In this document: piece by piece, positions 42,621-50,540 of the stretch
Numbering within the stretch: position 1 is the stretch's first letter
Layout of the letters: every line of letters starts with the position of its first letter
Assembly: GCF_043555935.1 (NCBI RefSeq)
Contig: NZ_JBIGIB010000007.1
Span: 62,001 to 126,000, forward strand
DNA length: 64,000 nucleotides
Direction of reading: 5' to 3'
From: Pelomonas baiyunensis
GTDB lineage: Bacteria; Pseudomonadota; Gammaproteobacteria; Burkholderiales; Burkholderiaceae_C
Notes under the pieces: generated by a model
What the model saw: the letters and a program-made list of their open reading frames with translations, nothing else
The model's database searches: none
Told to the model about the DNA's origin: nothing
Program-made: the position numbers and the translations under genes

Positions 42621-45600
42621 CAGCGCTTCTCCCCAGCAGCCGACGCCGCATTGCGTGCGGCCGTTGCCGCGTTCATGGTGCCGGCTGCGGCCGGCGGCGT
42701 GGCATCGGTTCCCACCACAAGTGGCGGCAGCTTGAGCCCGCGCAACGCAGCCACGCCACCCACTGGCACGCCAGCGCCGCTGGTGCCCGCCGCCCCCGGC
42801 GCGGCCGGCGTGGGCGTGGCACCCGGCGCCTTCAGCAGGCGCAGATGCACCGTGACCGCGAGTGGCCCCTGAGACCAGCTCAGCTCGCTGTCGCCATTCG
42901 GCAGCTTGCGGATCTTGGCCTGATCGAACATCTTGTTCATGCCGAACGCGCCGCGTTCATCCAGGAACTCGACCTGCTTGCCTTCCAGCGTGACGCCGGT
43001 GATGCGCACACCGGGCTGCGGCGTGGGGTTGGGCCAGACCATGTCTGTCCAGGTCGCCGCCGTGTTGCGGTAGCGCAGCGACTGACCGTCGACGGTGATC
43101 GTGTACTCCAGCAAGCCCGGCGCGCCTTGCGGCAGCAGCTGGAAGGCCGTTTGTGCCGCAGCCGGCGCGGCTGCGCCGGCTGCCCCGGCGGCGCCAGACG
43201 TACCCGCAGACGCCGTGCCGGTGCCCGCGGCCGCCCCATCCAGCGGCGCCACCCACCCGCCGTAGCCTTGGGCGAACTCCGGCCGCAGCGTGATGCCCAG
43301 CTCCGCCCAGGTGCGGGCATCCACCATGGGGCCGCGCCGGTTCACCAAGCGGCCCAAGGTGTCGGTGCCGAACTTGGCAATCGCCCCCGCAGGGCCGAAC
43401 ACGGCGGCGATTTCTTCGGCGCCGGCCTCCACGCGGGCGGCCGCATTGAACGGGTACTTGGCCGCGAGGTTGCGCTGGAACGGGCCGTAGACCTCGGCTT
43501 CCCAGCGTCGGTTCAAGTCCACTTCGGCGCTGGGAATCAGCACCGCGTAGGCCTGAATCAACGGTCGCACCAGCAATGGCCGCAAGGCATTGCGCTGGCT
43601 GGCCGGCATGGCCGCCAACATGCTGCTGTCCACATGGTTGAGCGCTTCACCCAGCGGAGATTTCTGCCCCTCCAGCGTGGCGGCCATCAGGGCGGCAGCG
43701 CCCGGCCCTTTGTCGCCCTGGTTGTTCAGCGTGTTGAACGCCTCGCGCACCGTGGACAGTTGCTTGAGATATTCCTCGAGACCCGTAGGCTTTCCATCGC
43801 GTGCCAGCATGACCTGGGTCAAGCCGGCGAACTCTCGCCCCACCGGCCCCATCGGGATCTCTTTGGCCGCGGCGCCGCTGACGTTGACGCCCACCTCCAC
43901 GCGGGACGGCGCCAGGTTGAGCACCGATTGCTTGAACCACTCCACGATGCCGGCTTGCGCCTTGCCCAGCCGTTCGTTCAACAGTGACGGGTTGTCCCAC
44001 GACGTCTGCTCGAACAAGGTGTTGAACAGCGCCTTCAGCGGCGAATTCCGGGGCTCGCCCAGCCGGTTGAGTTGACGCACGGCATCGGCATAGTCCGCAA
44101 ACCCAGCCACGCTCACGCCCTGCAGGAAGCGTTGCCACTCCTTGACGTACTCGGTCTTGTAGAGCTCGGTGAGCGCGGCACGAATCTGCTCCGGGCTGCC
44201 CTCCAGCGAAAGATCGTCCTTCTGCGCGGCGTTCAGCACCCAGTCCACCCGCTGCAACTCGGCGGTGGCGGCCTCTTTGATGGCGCCCTGCACATAGCCT
44301 TCCCAGGCCTGCCGCGTGAACGTGCCCGAGATGGCGTAGCTGCCCGCCAGCGGCGGCGTGCTGCCGACCTCAGGCGCCTGACCGGCCTCGGTCAGGATGC
44401 GAGCCACGGTCATCGTCGGGAACCGGGTGGCTGCGCGCGCCTTGATCTCGGCATACACGCGCTCGCGGGCCGGCATGCCCCGCATGACCCGGCGCAGGTT
44501 TTCACGCGTCTGGTCCACCAGGCCCAGGTTCGGAGCGATCACCGGAAAGGCTTCGTCCTGCAGATTGGCCAGACTGAAGGCCAGCACGCGCTCGGCGCTG
44601 CGCAGCAGCTGCTCGCGTGGCAGCGTGCCCCGGTGCTCGTCCAGCCACACACGCCAAAAGCGCGTCAGCTGGTCGGCCAGGTGCGACTGCTCCATGCGAT
44701 TGCGCTCGGCGAGCATGAGGTAGCTCTTGAGGGCGTTGTAGGCCTCTTCGGTGTTGCCGGGCGACAGGTCGGTGAAGCGGGAGCGCACGGCGCTGCTGGT
44801 CACAGCGGCCACCGGTGAGCCGGCTGCTGCACCGGATGCCGCGGTGCCCGCAGCGGCGGCGGCTTCGGGCGCAGCGCTCATCGGTGCACGCACCACGGGT
44901 TGCAAGGCGGATGCGTTCTGGTTGACCTCGGCCAGGTAGCCCTCGATGCCTTGCTGCACTGGCTTGAGCAGCAACTGGCGGACCCCTTCGAAGTACTCCA
45001 GCCGGAGCTTCCGCTCGATGGCCTCGCCTTGGTAGAGCCCCAAGCTCAGTCCAACCGGCCGGTTGTCACGCAGGGCCTGCAGTTGCTCGATGCGCTGCTG
45101 CAGCAGTTCCAGCGCCTCGAGGCGCGAGGCCAGATCGGTGCGCTCGGCCTGAAGGCTGACCACCTTGCGCAAGTCGGCCTCCACGCTTTGCATCAGCTGC
45201 CGGTTGCCCTGGTAGGCCCACGCCCAGGCGCCGAGCATCAGGGCCAACACCGCGACGCTGCCGCCGAACGCGGCCAAACGCAGGCGCTGCTTGTTGCGGC
45301 TGGCATATTGCTTGACCAGCCCGCGGTCTGCGAACACGACCTGCCGGAACAGGTCGCGCAGGAAGTAGCCGGAGCCTGACAGGATGGTGGCGCTGCCGGT
45401 CAGCCGGGGGGGCTGCAGGCCGAATTGGCGCGCGACATCTGCGCTGGCATGGCTTTGAGCTTCGCCTTCCTGCACAGAACTCGTGAAGTAAAAGCCCCGG
45501 AACACCGGCTTGAACTGGAAGGGGTTGTCCTCGAACAAAGTGGCCACGAAGGCACGCAGGGCAGGCTTCAAGGCCTGGAATTCCAGCGGGAAGCTCAGCA

Positions 45601-46588
45601 CGCCCACCGGCAGCGCCTGGCCCCGGGCGAGCGACATGCGCGCGAGGGTGGACTCCTTCAGCCCATCAGCAAGCTCATCGAAATGCTGGTCAAACGCGGC
45701 CACGGCATCGACCGAGGCGTCAAGCTTGTAGGGCAAGGTCGCGCCCCACACCTTCTCGCGCTCGTCCGTGTCACGGTCAGAAAAGAAGTCGACAAAGCCC
45801 GCCACCAAGTCCATCTTGGTGAACACCACGTACACCGGTGGGAACACCTCCAGCGTTTCGGTCAGCTCTTGCACCCGCTGCCGGAGGTTCTTGGCCAGCA
45901 GGTTGGCGGCTTCGGCCGACGCGGAGTTCAGCTCCGCGATGCTCACCGCAATCAGGATGCCGTTGATGGGCGCCAGCGGCCGGGTGCGTTTGAGCAGACG
46001 CAGGAAGCCCAGCCATTGGCGACGGTCTTCTTCATGCACCGCGTATCGCCCCGCGGTGTCCAGCAGGATGCCATCGGTGCTGAAGAACCAGTCGCAATTG
46101 CGGGTGCCGCCAATGCCTTGCACGGCCGCGCCTTGCTTGTCGGCAAAGGGAAAGTTCAAGCCGCTGTTGGCGATGGCGGTGCTTTTGCCCGCAGCCGGGT
46201 TGCCAATCACCATGTACCAAGGCAGCTCGTACAGGGCGGCCTTGCCCACCGACTGCCCGAGCTTGGAAGTGGTGATGGTGCTGACCGCCTCGTCCAGCCG
46301 GGCGCGCAGGTGGGCCACCTCGGCGCGGTCCCGCTCGTCTGCAGCGCGATCGGCCGCATCGGCCTCGTCCAGCCCGGCGGCCAGGCGCCGTGCGGCGCGC
46401 GCCGCCCAGAGCTTGCGCCCCAGCCACACGCCGCCGTAAGCCAGCACGGCCAGCAGCAGCAACGCGACCGCCCACATCAGGCTCAGGCGCAGCACGTCCG
46501 CCCCCAAGAACAGAAAGATGGCCAAGGCCAGCAGGCCCAGGACGCTCAGGACGCGAACGTCGAACAGAAAACGTAGAAACAGCTTCAT
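42620..46588 (-). CDS. tssM: type VI secretion system membrane-complex protein TssM (IcmF)
   Basis: This 1322-residue inner-membrane protein forms the trans-envelope channel with TssL and TssJ. Two N-terminal transmembrane helices (about 13-29 and 34-56) precede a cytoplasmic GTPase-like domain with an intact Walker A, GNPAAGKST (129-137). A third helix (about 445-465) leads to a large periplasmic region (IcmF-related and DUF1215-type domains, for example ADRGLVKQYASRNKQRLRL before the helix). The C-terminal part holds two alanine/glycine-rich low-complexity linkers, near 1150 and at the very end, longer than I would expect. It lies between a ketosynthase-fold protein and tagF. The partners TssL and TssJ are not present here. 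Confidence 0.96.
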   Translation of the reverse strand: MKLFLRFLFDVRVLSVLGLLALAIFLFLGADVLRLSLMWAVALLLLAVLAYGGVWLGRKLWAARAARRLAAGLDEADAADRAADERDRAEVAHLRARLDEAVSTITTSKLGQSVGKAALYELPWYMVIGNPAAGKSTAIANSGLNFPFADKQGAAVQGIGGTRNCDWFFSTDGILLDTAGRYAVHEEDRRQWLGFLRLLKRTRPLAPINGILIAVSIAELNSASAEAANLLAKNLRQRVQELTETLEVFPPVYVVFTKMDLVAGFVDFFSDRDTDEREKVWGATLPYKLDASVDAVAAFDQHFDELADGLKESTLARMSLARGQALPVGVLSFPLEFQALKPALRAFVATLFEDNPFQFKPVFRGFYFTSSVQEGEAQSHASADVARQFGLQPPRLTGSATILSGSGYFLRDLFRQVVFADRGLVKQYASRNKQRLRLAAFGGSVAVLALMLGAWAWAYQGNRQLMQSVEADLRKVVSLQAERTDLASRLEALELLQQRIEQLQALRDNRPVGLSLGLYQGEAIERKLRLEYFEGVRQLLLKPVQQGIEGYLAEVNQNASALQPVVRAPMSAAPEAAAAAGTAASGAAAGSPVAAVTSSAVRSRFTDLSPGNTEEAYNALKSYLMLAERNRMEQSHLADQLTRFWRVWLDEHRGTLPREQLLRSAERVLAFSLANLQDEAFPVIAPNLGLVDQTRENLRRVMRGMPARERVYAEIKARAATRFPTMTVARILTEAGQAPEVGSTPPLAGSYAISGTFTRQAWEGYVQGAIKEAATAELQRVDWVLNAAQKDDLSLEGSPEQIRAALTELYKTEYVKEWQRFLQGVSVAGFADYADAVRQLNRLGEPRNSPLKALFNTLFEQTSWDNPSLLNERLGKAQAGIVEWFKQSVLNLAPSRVEVGVNVSGAAAKEIPMGPVGREFAGLTQVMLARDGKPTGLEEYLKQLSTVREAFNTLNNQGDKGPGAAALMAATLEGQKSPLGEALNHVDSSMLAAMPASQRNALRPLLVRPLIQAYAVLIPSAEVDLNRRWEAEVYGPFQRNLAAKYPFNAAARVEAGAEEIAAVFGPAGAIAKFGTDTLGRLVNRRGPMVDARTWAELGITLRPEFAQGYGGWVAPLDGAAAGTGTASAGTSGAAGAAGAAAPAAAQTAFQLLPQGAPGLLEYTITVDGQSLRYRNTAATWTDMVWPNPTPQPGVRITGVTLEGKQVEFLDERGAFGMNKMFDQAKIRKLPNGDSELSWSQGPLAVTVHLRLLKAPGATPTPAAPGAAGTSGAGVPVGGVAALRGLKLPPLVVGTDATPPAAAGTMNAATAARNAASAAGEKR

Positions 46589-46611
46589 GGCATGCGCCGC
46601 TCAAACTCAAA

Positions 46612-48060
46612 TCAAACGGAAACAGGGGATGGCTCGGGCGCACTGACCAGCAGGCCCAACCGCCATCGAGGATCGTCCAGGTGCAACACCAGGCACGGCG
46701 AGGGCCGGTCGCTGTCGTCCGCGCCCGACTGCGCGACGCCATGCGCCGCCAGCGCCACGTTCGCCAGCAGACCGACCGTGCCTTGGTGGCCGCAGCCCGC
46801 CGCGAGCGCGCGAACGTCTTGGATGGCGTCCAGGTGCGGCAAGCGCGCGATGACCGCGGCGAACAACTCGCCGTTGCGCACGCCGTGGCGGTCGACATCG
46901 CAGCACAGGGCTTGAACCCCTTCAGGCGGCAAGCCTTGGGCCGCCAGAACCGCCGACATGGTGCGCTCCAGCGCCTCGCTGTTGACGCGCCCCGGCGCAT
47001 CCACCGGCTGGCTGCGTTCGGTGCGCACCGCACGGTGAAGACACGCGAGCACCGCCGCCGACGCTGGCTCCAGCAACGCGTTTGACGCCTCGCCCCGCAC
47101 CCCGCCTTGGCGCGCCCAACTTGCGGACGCCACCAGCAACGCGGCAGCCCCCTCGCCGGCCATCCGGCCCCGCGGTGCACGCTGGGCATCGAAGAGGCGC
47201 TGCTCGGTGTCCCAGCGGTCCAGCAAGTCGGGGTCGAGCTCACTCTGGGCCGCCGCCACCAACAGCAAGTCAGGGCGCCGCTCGCGCTCCAGCACCGCAA
47301 GCACCGACTCGGCGTGCTGCCACAGGCCCACGCCAGGTCCGCCGTGCAGCCACACCTCCACCACTCGTGCAATGCCCTCCAGCCAGGCCGGCGCCTGCGC
47401 TTGCAGCCACGCGTGGGCCGACTCGCGCTCGGCACCGGCCACCTCGTCGGGCAGGTGCACCAGCAGTCTCACCGCAGGGAGGTCGCCCTCGGCTGCAGGG
47501 CGCACGGGCCACCCAGCCGCGAGGTCCTGCATGACGGACATCAACGTCGCCAGTGCCCGCGCGGTGCGCGGCGAGGCTTGCGCGATGGCAGGGTCATGCG
47601 CCACCACGTCCATGGAAAGTTCACACCGTGCGGTGTGCAACGGCAGCCCCTCGTGGTTGGTCAACTCCGCATCGGGCCCCGGCTGCACCGTTTGCTCTCG
47701 CAGGGCCTCGTCCAGCGCCTCCACGCCGGTGGCCCCGGGCAGGTGCACCGCGCTGGCCAGCAGCAGAGCGGGGCGAGAACCGGCTCTGGCGTCTGCAGGC
47801 GCATTCGGCCCCGGCGCCTGCGCCGGTGCAGGACTTGCGTTGGGTGAGGCCTGCGCCATGCCCGGCAGCACGACCGCCCGCCACGCCCAGCGCAACAACA
47901 CGCACGCGGCAAACAGCAGTGCCGGCAGCACCACCAGCCAGTACACGACGTCGGCCGTGGACACGTCGCGCCGGCTGTGTTGCCAGTGCCACAACACCGG
48001 CAGCCAGACCGCACAAACCACCAGCAACAGCAGGGCCAAGGCCCGGAACACCACCGTCAC
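46612..48060 (-). CDS. membrane-anchored T6SS-linked protein with ketosynthase/thiolase-like fold
   Basis: A 482-residue protein with a GTG start. Two transmembrane helices (about 5-24 and 38-60) are followed by an alanine/proline-rich linker and a soluble domain. The soluble domain resembles the thiolase/ketosynthase fold: PDLLLVAAAQSELDPDLLDRW, the glycine phrase MAGEGAAALLVAS (as in the KS phrase GEGAA) and, near the end, GCGHQGTVGLLANVALAAHG (as in the KS region before its C-terminal helix). I see no clear active-site Cys-His-His set, so it is probably a non-catalytic structural or regulatory relative. It lies 23 bases upstream of tssM and is cotranscribed. The fold call is my pattern recognition; the function is unknown. 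Confidence 0.6.
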   Translation of the reverse strand: MTVVFRALALLLLVVCAVWLPVLWHWQHSRRDVSTADVVYWLVVLPALLFAACVLLRWAWRAVVLPGMAQASPNASPAPAQAPGPNAPADARAGSRPALLLASAVHLPGATGVEALDEALREQTVQPGPDAELTNHEGLPLHTARCELSMDVVAHDPAIAQASPRTARALATLMSVMQDLAAGWPVRPAAEGDLPAVRLLVHLPDEVAGAERESAHAWLQAQAPAWLEGIARVVEVWLHGGPGVGLWQHAESVLAVLERERRPDLLLVAAAQSELDPDLLDRWDTEQRLFDAQRAPRGRMAGEGAAALLVASASWARQGGVRGEASNALLEPASAAVLACLHRAVRTERSQPVDAPGRVNSEALERTMSAVLAAQGLPPEGVQALCCDVDRHGVRNGELFAAVIARLPHLDAIQDVRALAAGCGHQGTVGLLANVALAAHGVAQSGADDSDRPSPCLVLHLDDPRWRLGLLVSAPEPSPVSV

Positions 48061-48088
48061 CGCTGCCCCTTTCGATCGCGCTCGCCGC

Positions 48089-48355
48089 TCAATCGAAGCT
48101 CACGCTTTGGGTGGCCAACAAGGTCGCGCCACAGGCCGTCTTGTCGCCATGCCGCGCGGCCGGCTTGCCATCGATCAAACAGGTGGGGTCACCACTGACG
48201 ATCGTCGTGGTGCCGCCGTGCCCCTTCTTCGGGCAGCTGACCTTGTCGCCCACACGCGCGATGGCCTTGCCCATCACGGTGCTGACTGGCGAACCCTCCA
48301 GCACGACGCCGCCATGGTCGGTTTTGTCCCCAAGAACGATGAATGGCTTGCCCAC
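48089..48355 (-). CDS. PAAR-domain spike-tip protein of the T6SS
   Basis: An 88-residue protein. PAAR repeats form the sharp zinc-bearing cone that caps VgrG. Seen here: GKPFIVLGDKTDHGG, VARVGDKVSCP-like GDKVSC, SGDPTCLIDGKPAARHGDKTACG, with the His/Cys residues of the metal site. I chose the GTG at 48355 because AGAGGAA lies five bases upstream and the typical GKP opening follows; a TTG at 48370 would overlap the ribosome site. There is no C-terminal toxin extension, so it is a plain tip protein. It lies between the M15 peptidase and the ketosynthase-like gene. Confidence 0.9.
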   Translation of the reverse strand: MGKPFIVLGDKTDHGGVVLEGSPVSTVMGKAIARVGDKVSCPKKGHGGTTTIVSGDPTCLIDGKPAARHGDKTACGATLLATQSVSFD

Positions 48356-48382
48356 AATGTTTCCTCTCAATCAGTTCAACAG

Positions 48383-49228
48383 TCAGCGCCCGCGAATCAC
48401 GCCTGCGCGCGGAAGTTCGATGTGGCCCAGGTCTCGCAGCCGGGTCCAGGTGCCGCCCCAGGTCAGGCCCAACTCCTGCGCCAGCGCGCCGTACAGCTCG
48501 TAGCCACGCAGTGCCCACGCGTCGCGTTCACTGAGCACGATGCGCCCCTCGCGCACGAATGCGATGTCCGCCGCGAGCCCGTACTGGTGGTAGCTGTCGT
48601 TGGCGCCGGCCAGGGTCACCGTGGGCCCCAGCGCCTGCAATGCGGCTTGCCGCTCCGCACTTCGGTAGCCCTCCAGAAGCACCAATTCGTAACCGTGGCG
48701 CTCTTGCATGAGCCGAAAGATCGCCAGCAGCCGCTGACGGAATTCAGCATCCAGCAGCGCCCACTCCCGGTTCGCCGAGCCGATCAACGGACGTGCGCTT
48801 TGCACTTCGGCTTGCAAGAACAACTCGGGAGGCAGTGACGGCGGCGGCACCAACTGCTCCCCCTCCAACAGGGCCGCCACCTGCGCGTTGCCGGGGCGCT
48901 GTCGGGTGTGGTCGTACAGCTCAGGCGGCGCGGCCTGCCGCAGCCAGTACGCGGCCAACGGCACCGCCGCCAAAGCAACGAGCACCACCGCCCCCGCCCG
49001 TCCGCGCGAGAGCCACTTCGCGCGCAGCGCCCCCCCGATGCCCCTGGTTGCCGAGTGCGCACGACGCAGGACCACCAGCCCCTGCGCTCCACTCCCTGCC
49101 GCAGCACCACGGGCCTGCATCCACATGCGCACCGCACGTGCTCGCACGCCAGGAATGAAACACAACGCGGACAGTGAGATTGCCAACAAAAAATACAACC
49201 CAATAACAATAACTACATCAAGAAACAT
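48383..49228 (-). CDS. membrane-anchored M15 (VanY-type) peptidase of the T6SS locus
   Basis: A 281-residue protein with two transmembrane stretches (about 4-24 and 80-96) and a C-terminal periplasmic peptidase_M15 domain. The zinc site is visible: SYHQYGLAADIAF (His and Asp of SxHxxGxAxD) and the late GHIELP; the YRSAERQ phrase before it is typical of the family. Members cleave peptidoglycan peptides (D-Ala or L-Ala-D-Glu bonds). In a T6SS locus such a housekeeping enzyme (compare TagX of Acinetobacter) opens the cell wall for assembly of the apparatus, and the membrane anchor fits that better than an effector. It heads the leftward operon after the AT-rich gap. Confidence 0.85.
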   Translation of the reverse strand: MFLDVVIVIGLYFLLAISLSALCFIPGVRARAVRMWMQARGAAAGSGAQGLVVLRRAHSATRGIGGALRAKWLSRGRAGAVVLVALAAVPLAAYWLRQAAPPELYDHTRQRPGNAQVAALLEGEQLVPPPSLPPELFLQAEVQSARPLIGSANREWALLDAEFRQRLLAIFRLMQERHGYELVLLEGYRSAERQAALQALGPTVTLAGANDSYHQYGLAADIAFVREGRIVLSERDAWALRGYELYGALAQELGLTWGGTWTRLRDLGHIELPRAGVIRGR

Positions 49229-49647
49229 TTGTTTCCATCGTTACCCGCAGCACTTAAAACGCTGAATTGATTATCAAACATCAGCCCCAGTTTGAATTAG
49301 GGATGGAAAACCATTGAAAGTCGTGCATCACCACCCAACAAGAGCTGGCGATAAGCAAGCAACGTCGTCTACATCGCTCTTTCTGCACCGTATCGGCGCC
49401 AACACGCGAACAACTCTCACCATCGAACCAGGACCAAATAAACGCAGTCGAGACCAATCAATAATCAAAGCACCCCCGCGAAAACGGGGGGAGAAAAACA
49501 CCCAGGCAATCGCGCCCACCTAAAATTAAATTCCTTCCAAACGAGCTGCCCGTGCACCCACGGCCAACAGCACATACTCACGCGCCACCGCAGCCATCGG
49601 TTCGGGGGACGCACTCAGATTCGCTGACCAAAGCGCCCCGCCCTCGC
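49229..49647. other. AT-richer divergent intergenic region inside the T6SS locus
   Basis: About 320-420 bases between divergent T6SS operons, with GC content near or below one half against roughly two thirds around it. It probably holds both promoters (TTAAA, TAAAATTAAATT at about 49521-49532). A 6-bp inverted repeat CCCCCG / CGGGGG at 49473-49490 has T-rich sequence after it on the minus strand. No coding sequence is convincing. Confidence 0.6.
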
Positions 49648-50535
49648 ATGGACCGTCCTTCTCATCCCGCGGCGCCCCGCCCTCTGCCACACCGCCGTCC
49701 CAGCCTCCTCGCTGCCGGCGGCAACACCGCGGAAGACGACCAGGGCTTCAGCGTCAGCATCCTGTCGGCAGCCCACGGCGCACCAGCGCCACGCCGCGAC
49801 CGACGTCCAAGGGGGCGAAGCGCCAGCTTTCAGGCGGCGGGTTACGCGATGTGGGCGGTGGGGGCGGCATTGGCGGCCTTGCTGACGTGGGCTGGCGTGC
49901 GGCACTGGCAAGCGCGCACTGACGCGTCGATCGCCACAACCCCAGCTGCAGCCACCTTGCCAAACCCGACCCCGGTCATGGATGCGGCAACACCTGCACC
50001 AGCCCTTCCCGCCGAACCGGCGGCCTCCGCACCGGGTGCTCTTGCGACGCCGACCGCTGAAGCTGCCGCCTCTGCCAACAGCACCAACCCATTCGAGCGC
50101 CTGTCCGAGGCCAGCCCGCCCAAGGCGGCACAGGCCGCCGCGCAAGCAAGGCCGTCACCGCGGCCTGCGCCCGGCAGCACCAACGCCAAGCCGACAGCAA
50201 CGCCCACGACGGCACAGCTGTCCTCACCCACGCGAGACCGCGACGCCGAGCTCGTGGCGGCCCTCATCGCCAACGCCGATGCCGGCCGCGAGGTCACGCT
50301 GCCGGCCAGCGGCACCCAGCCCGCCGCAGGCCTGCCCGTCAGCGCCGCCGACCGCAACCGACTCGCTGGCGAGCTTCGCTCTTGCCAACAACGCCACGCC
50401 AGCAACACCGCAGCACGCGACGCCTGCCGAGCGGACGCCTGCCAATCTCATGGCATGACGGGTCGCATCAAGTCCTGCCCCGCAGTGGGCACACGCGCTG
50501 ACAGCAGCAACTCTCCCGCCGGGCCCCGGGCCTGA
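49648..50535 (+). CDS. unrecognised proline/alanine-rich single-pass membrane protein
   Basis: About 295 residues from the ATG at 49648; a GTG at 49552 would add 32 residues of proline-rich sequence. I do not recognise a family. A basic N-terminus with EDDQGFSVSILS is followed by one transmembrane helix (about 65-83, AAGYAMWAVGAALAALLTW) and a long Ala/Pro/Thr-rich presumed periplasmic linker. The C-terminal segment is conserved-looking, with four cysteines (LRSCQQRH, ACRADACQ, KSCP). It ends five bases before vgrG and is probably in its operon. The layout (cytoplasmic tail, one helix, stalk, cysteine knob) would suit an envelope protein of the secretion apparatus, but that is inference. Confidence 0.6.
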   Translation: MDRPSHPAAPRPLPHRRPSLLAAGGNTAEDDQGFSVSILSAAHGAPAPRRDRRPRGRSASFQAAGYAMWAVGAALAALLTWAGVRHWQARTDASIATTPAAATLPNPTPVMDAATPAPALPAEPAASAPGALATPTAEAAASANSTNPFERLSEASPPKAAQAAAQARPSPRPAPGSTNAKPTATPTTAQLSSPTRDRDAELVAALIANADAGREVTLPASGTQPAAGLPVSAADRNRLAGELRSCQQRHASNTAARDACRADACQSHGMTGRIKSCPAVGTRADSSNSPAGPRA

Positions 50536-50540
50536 TTGCC

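Noticed and set aside
49473..49490. Inverted repeat as terminator of a small RNA
   Set aside because: Only a 6-bp stem with an imperfect T-rich tract on one strand; no supporting promoter.
49314..49523. 69-residue ORF in the AT-richer gap
   Set aside because: No ribosome site and no motif, and it spans the inverted repeat and likely promoters.
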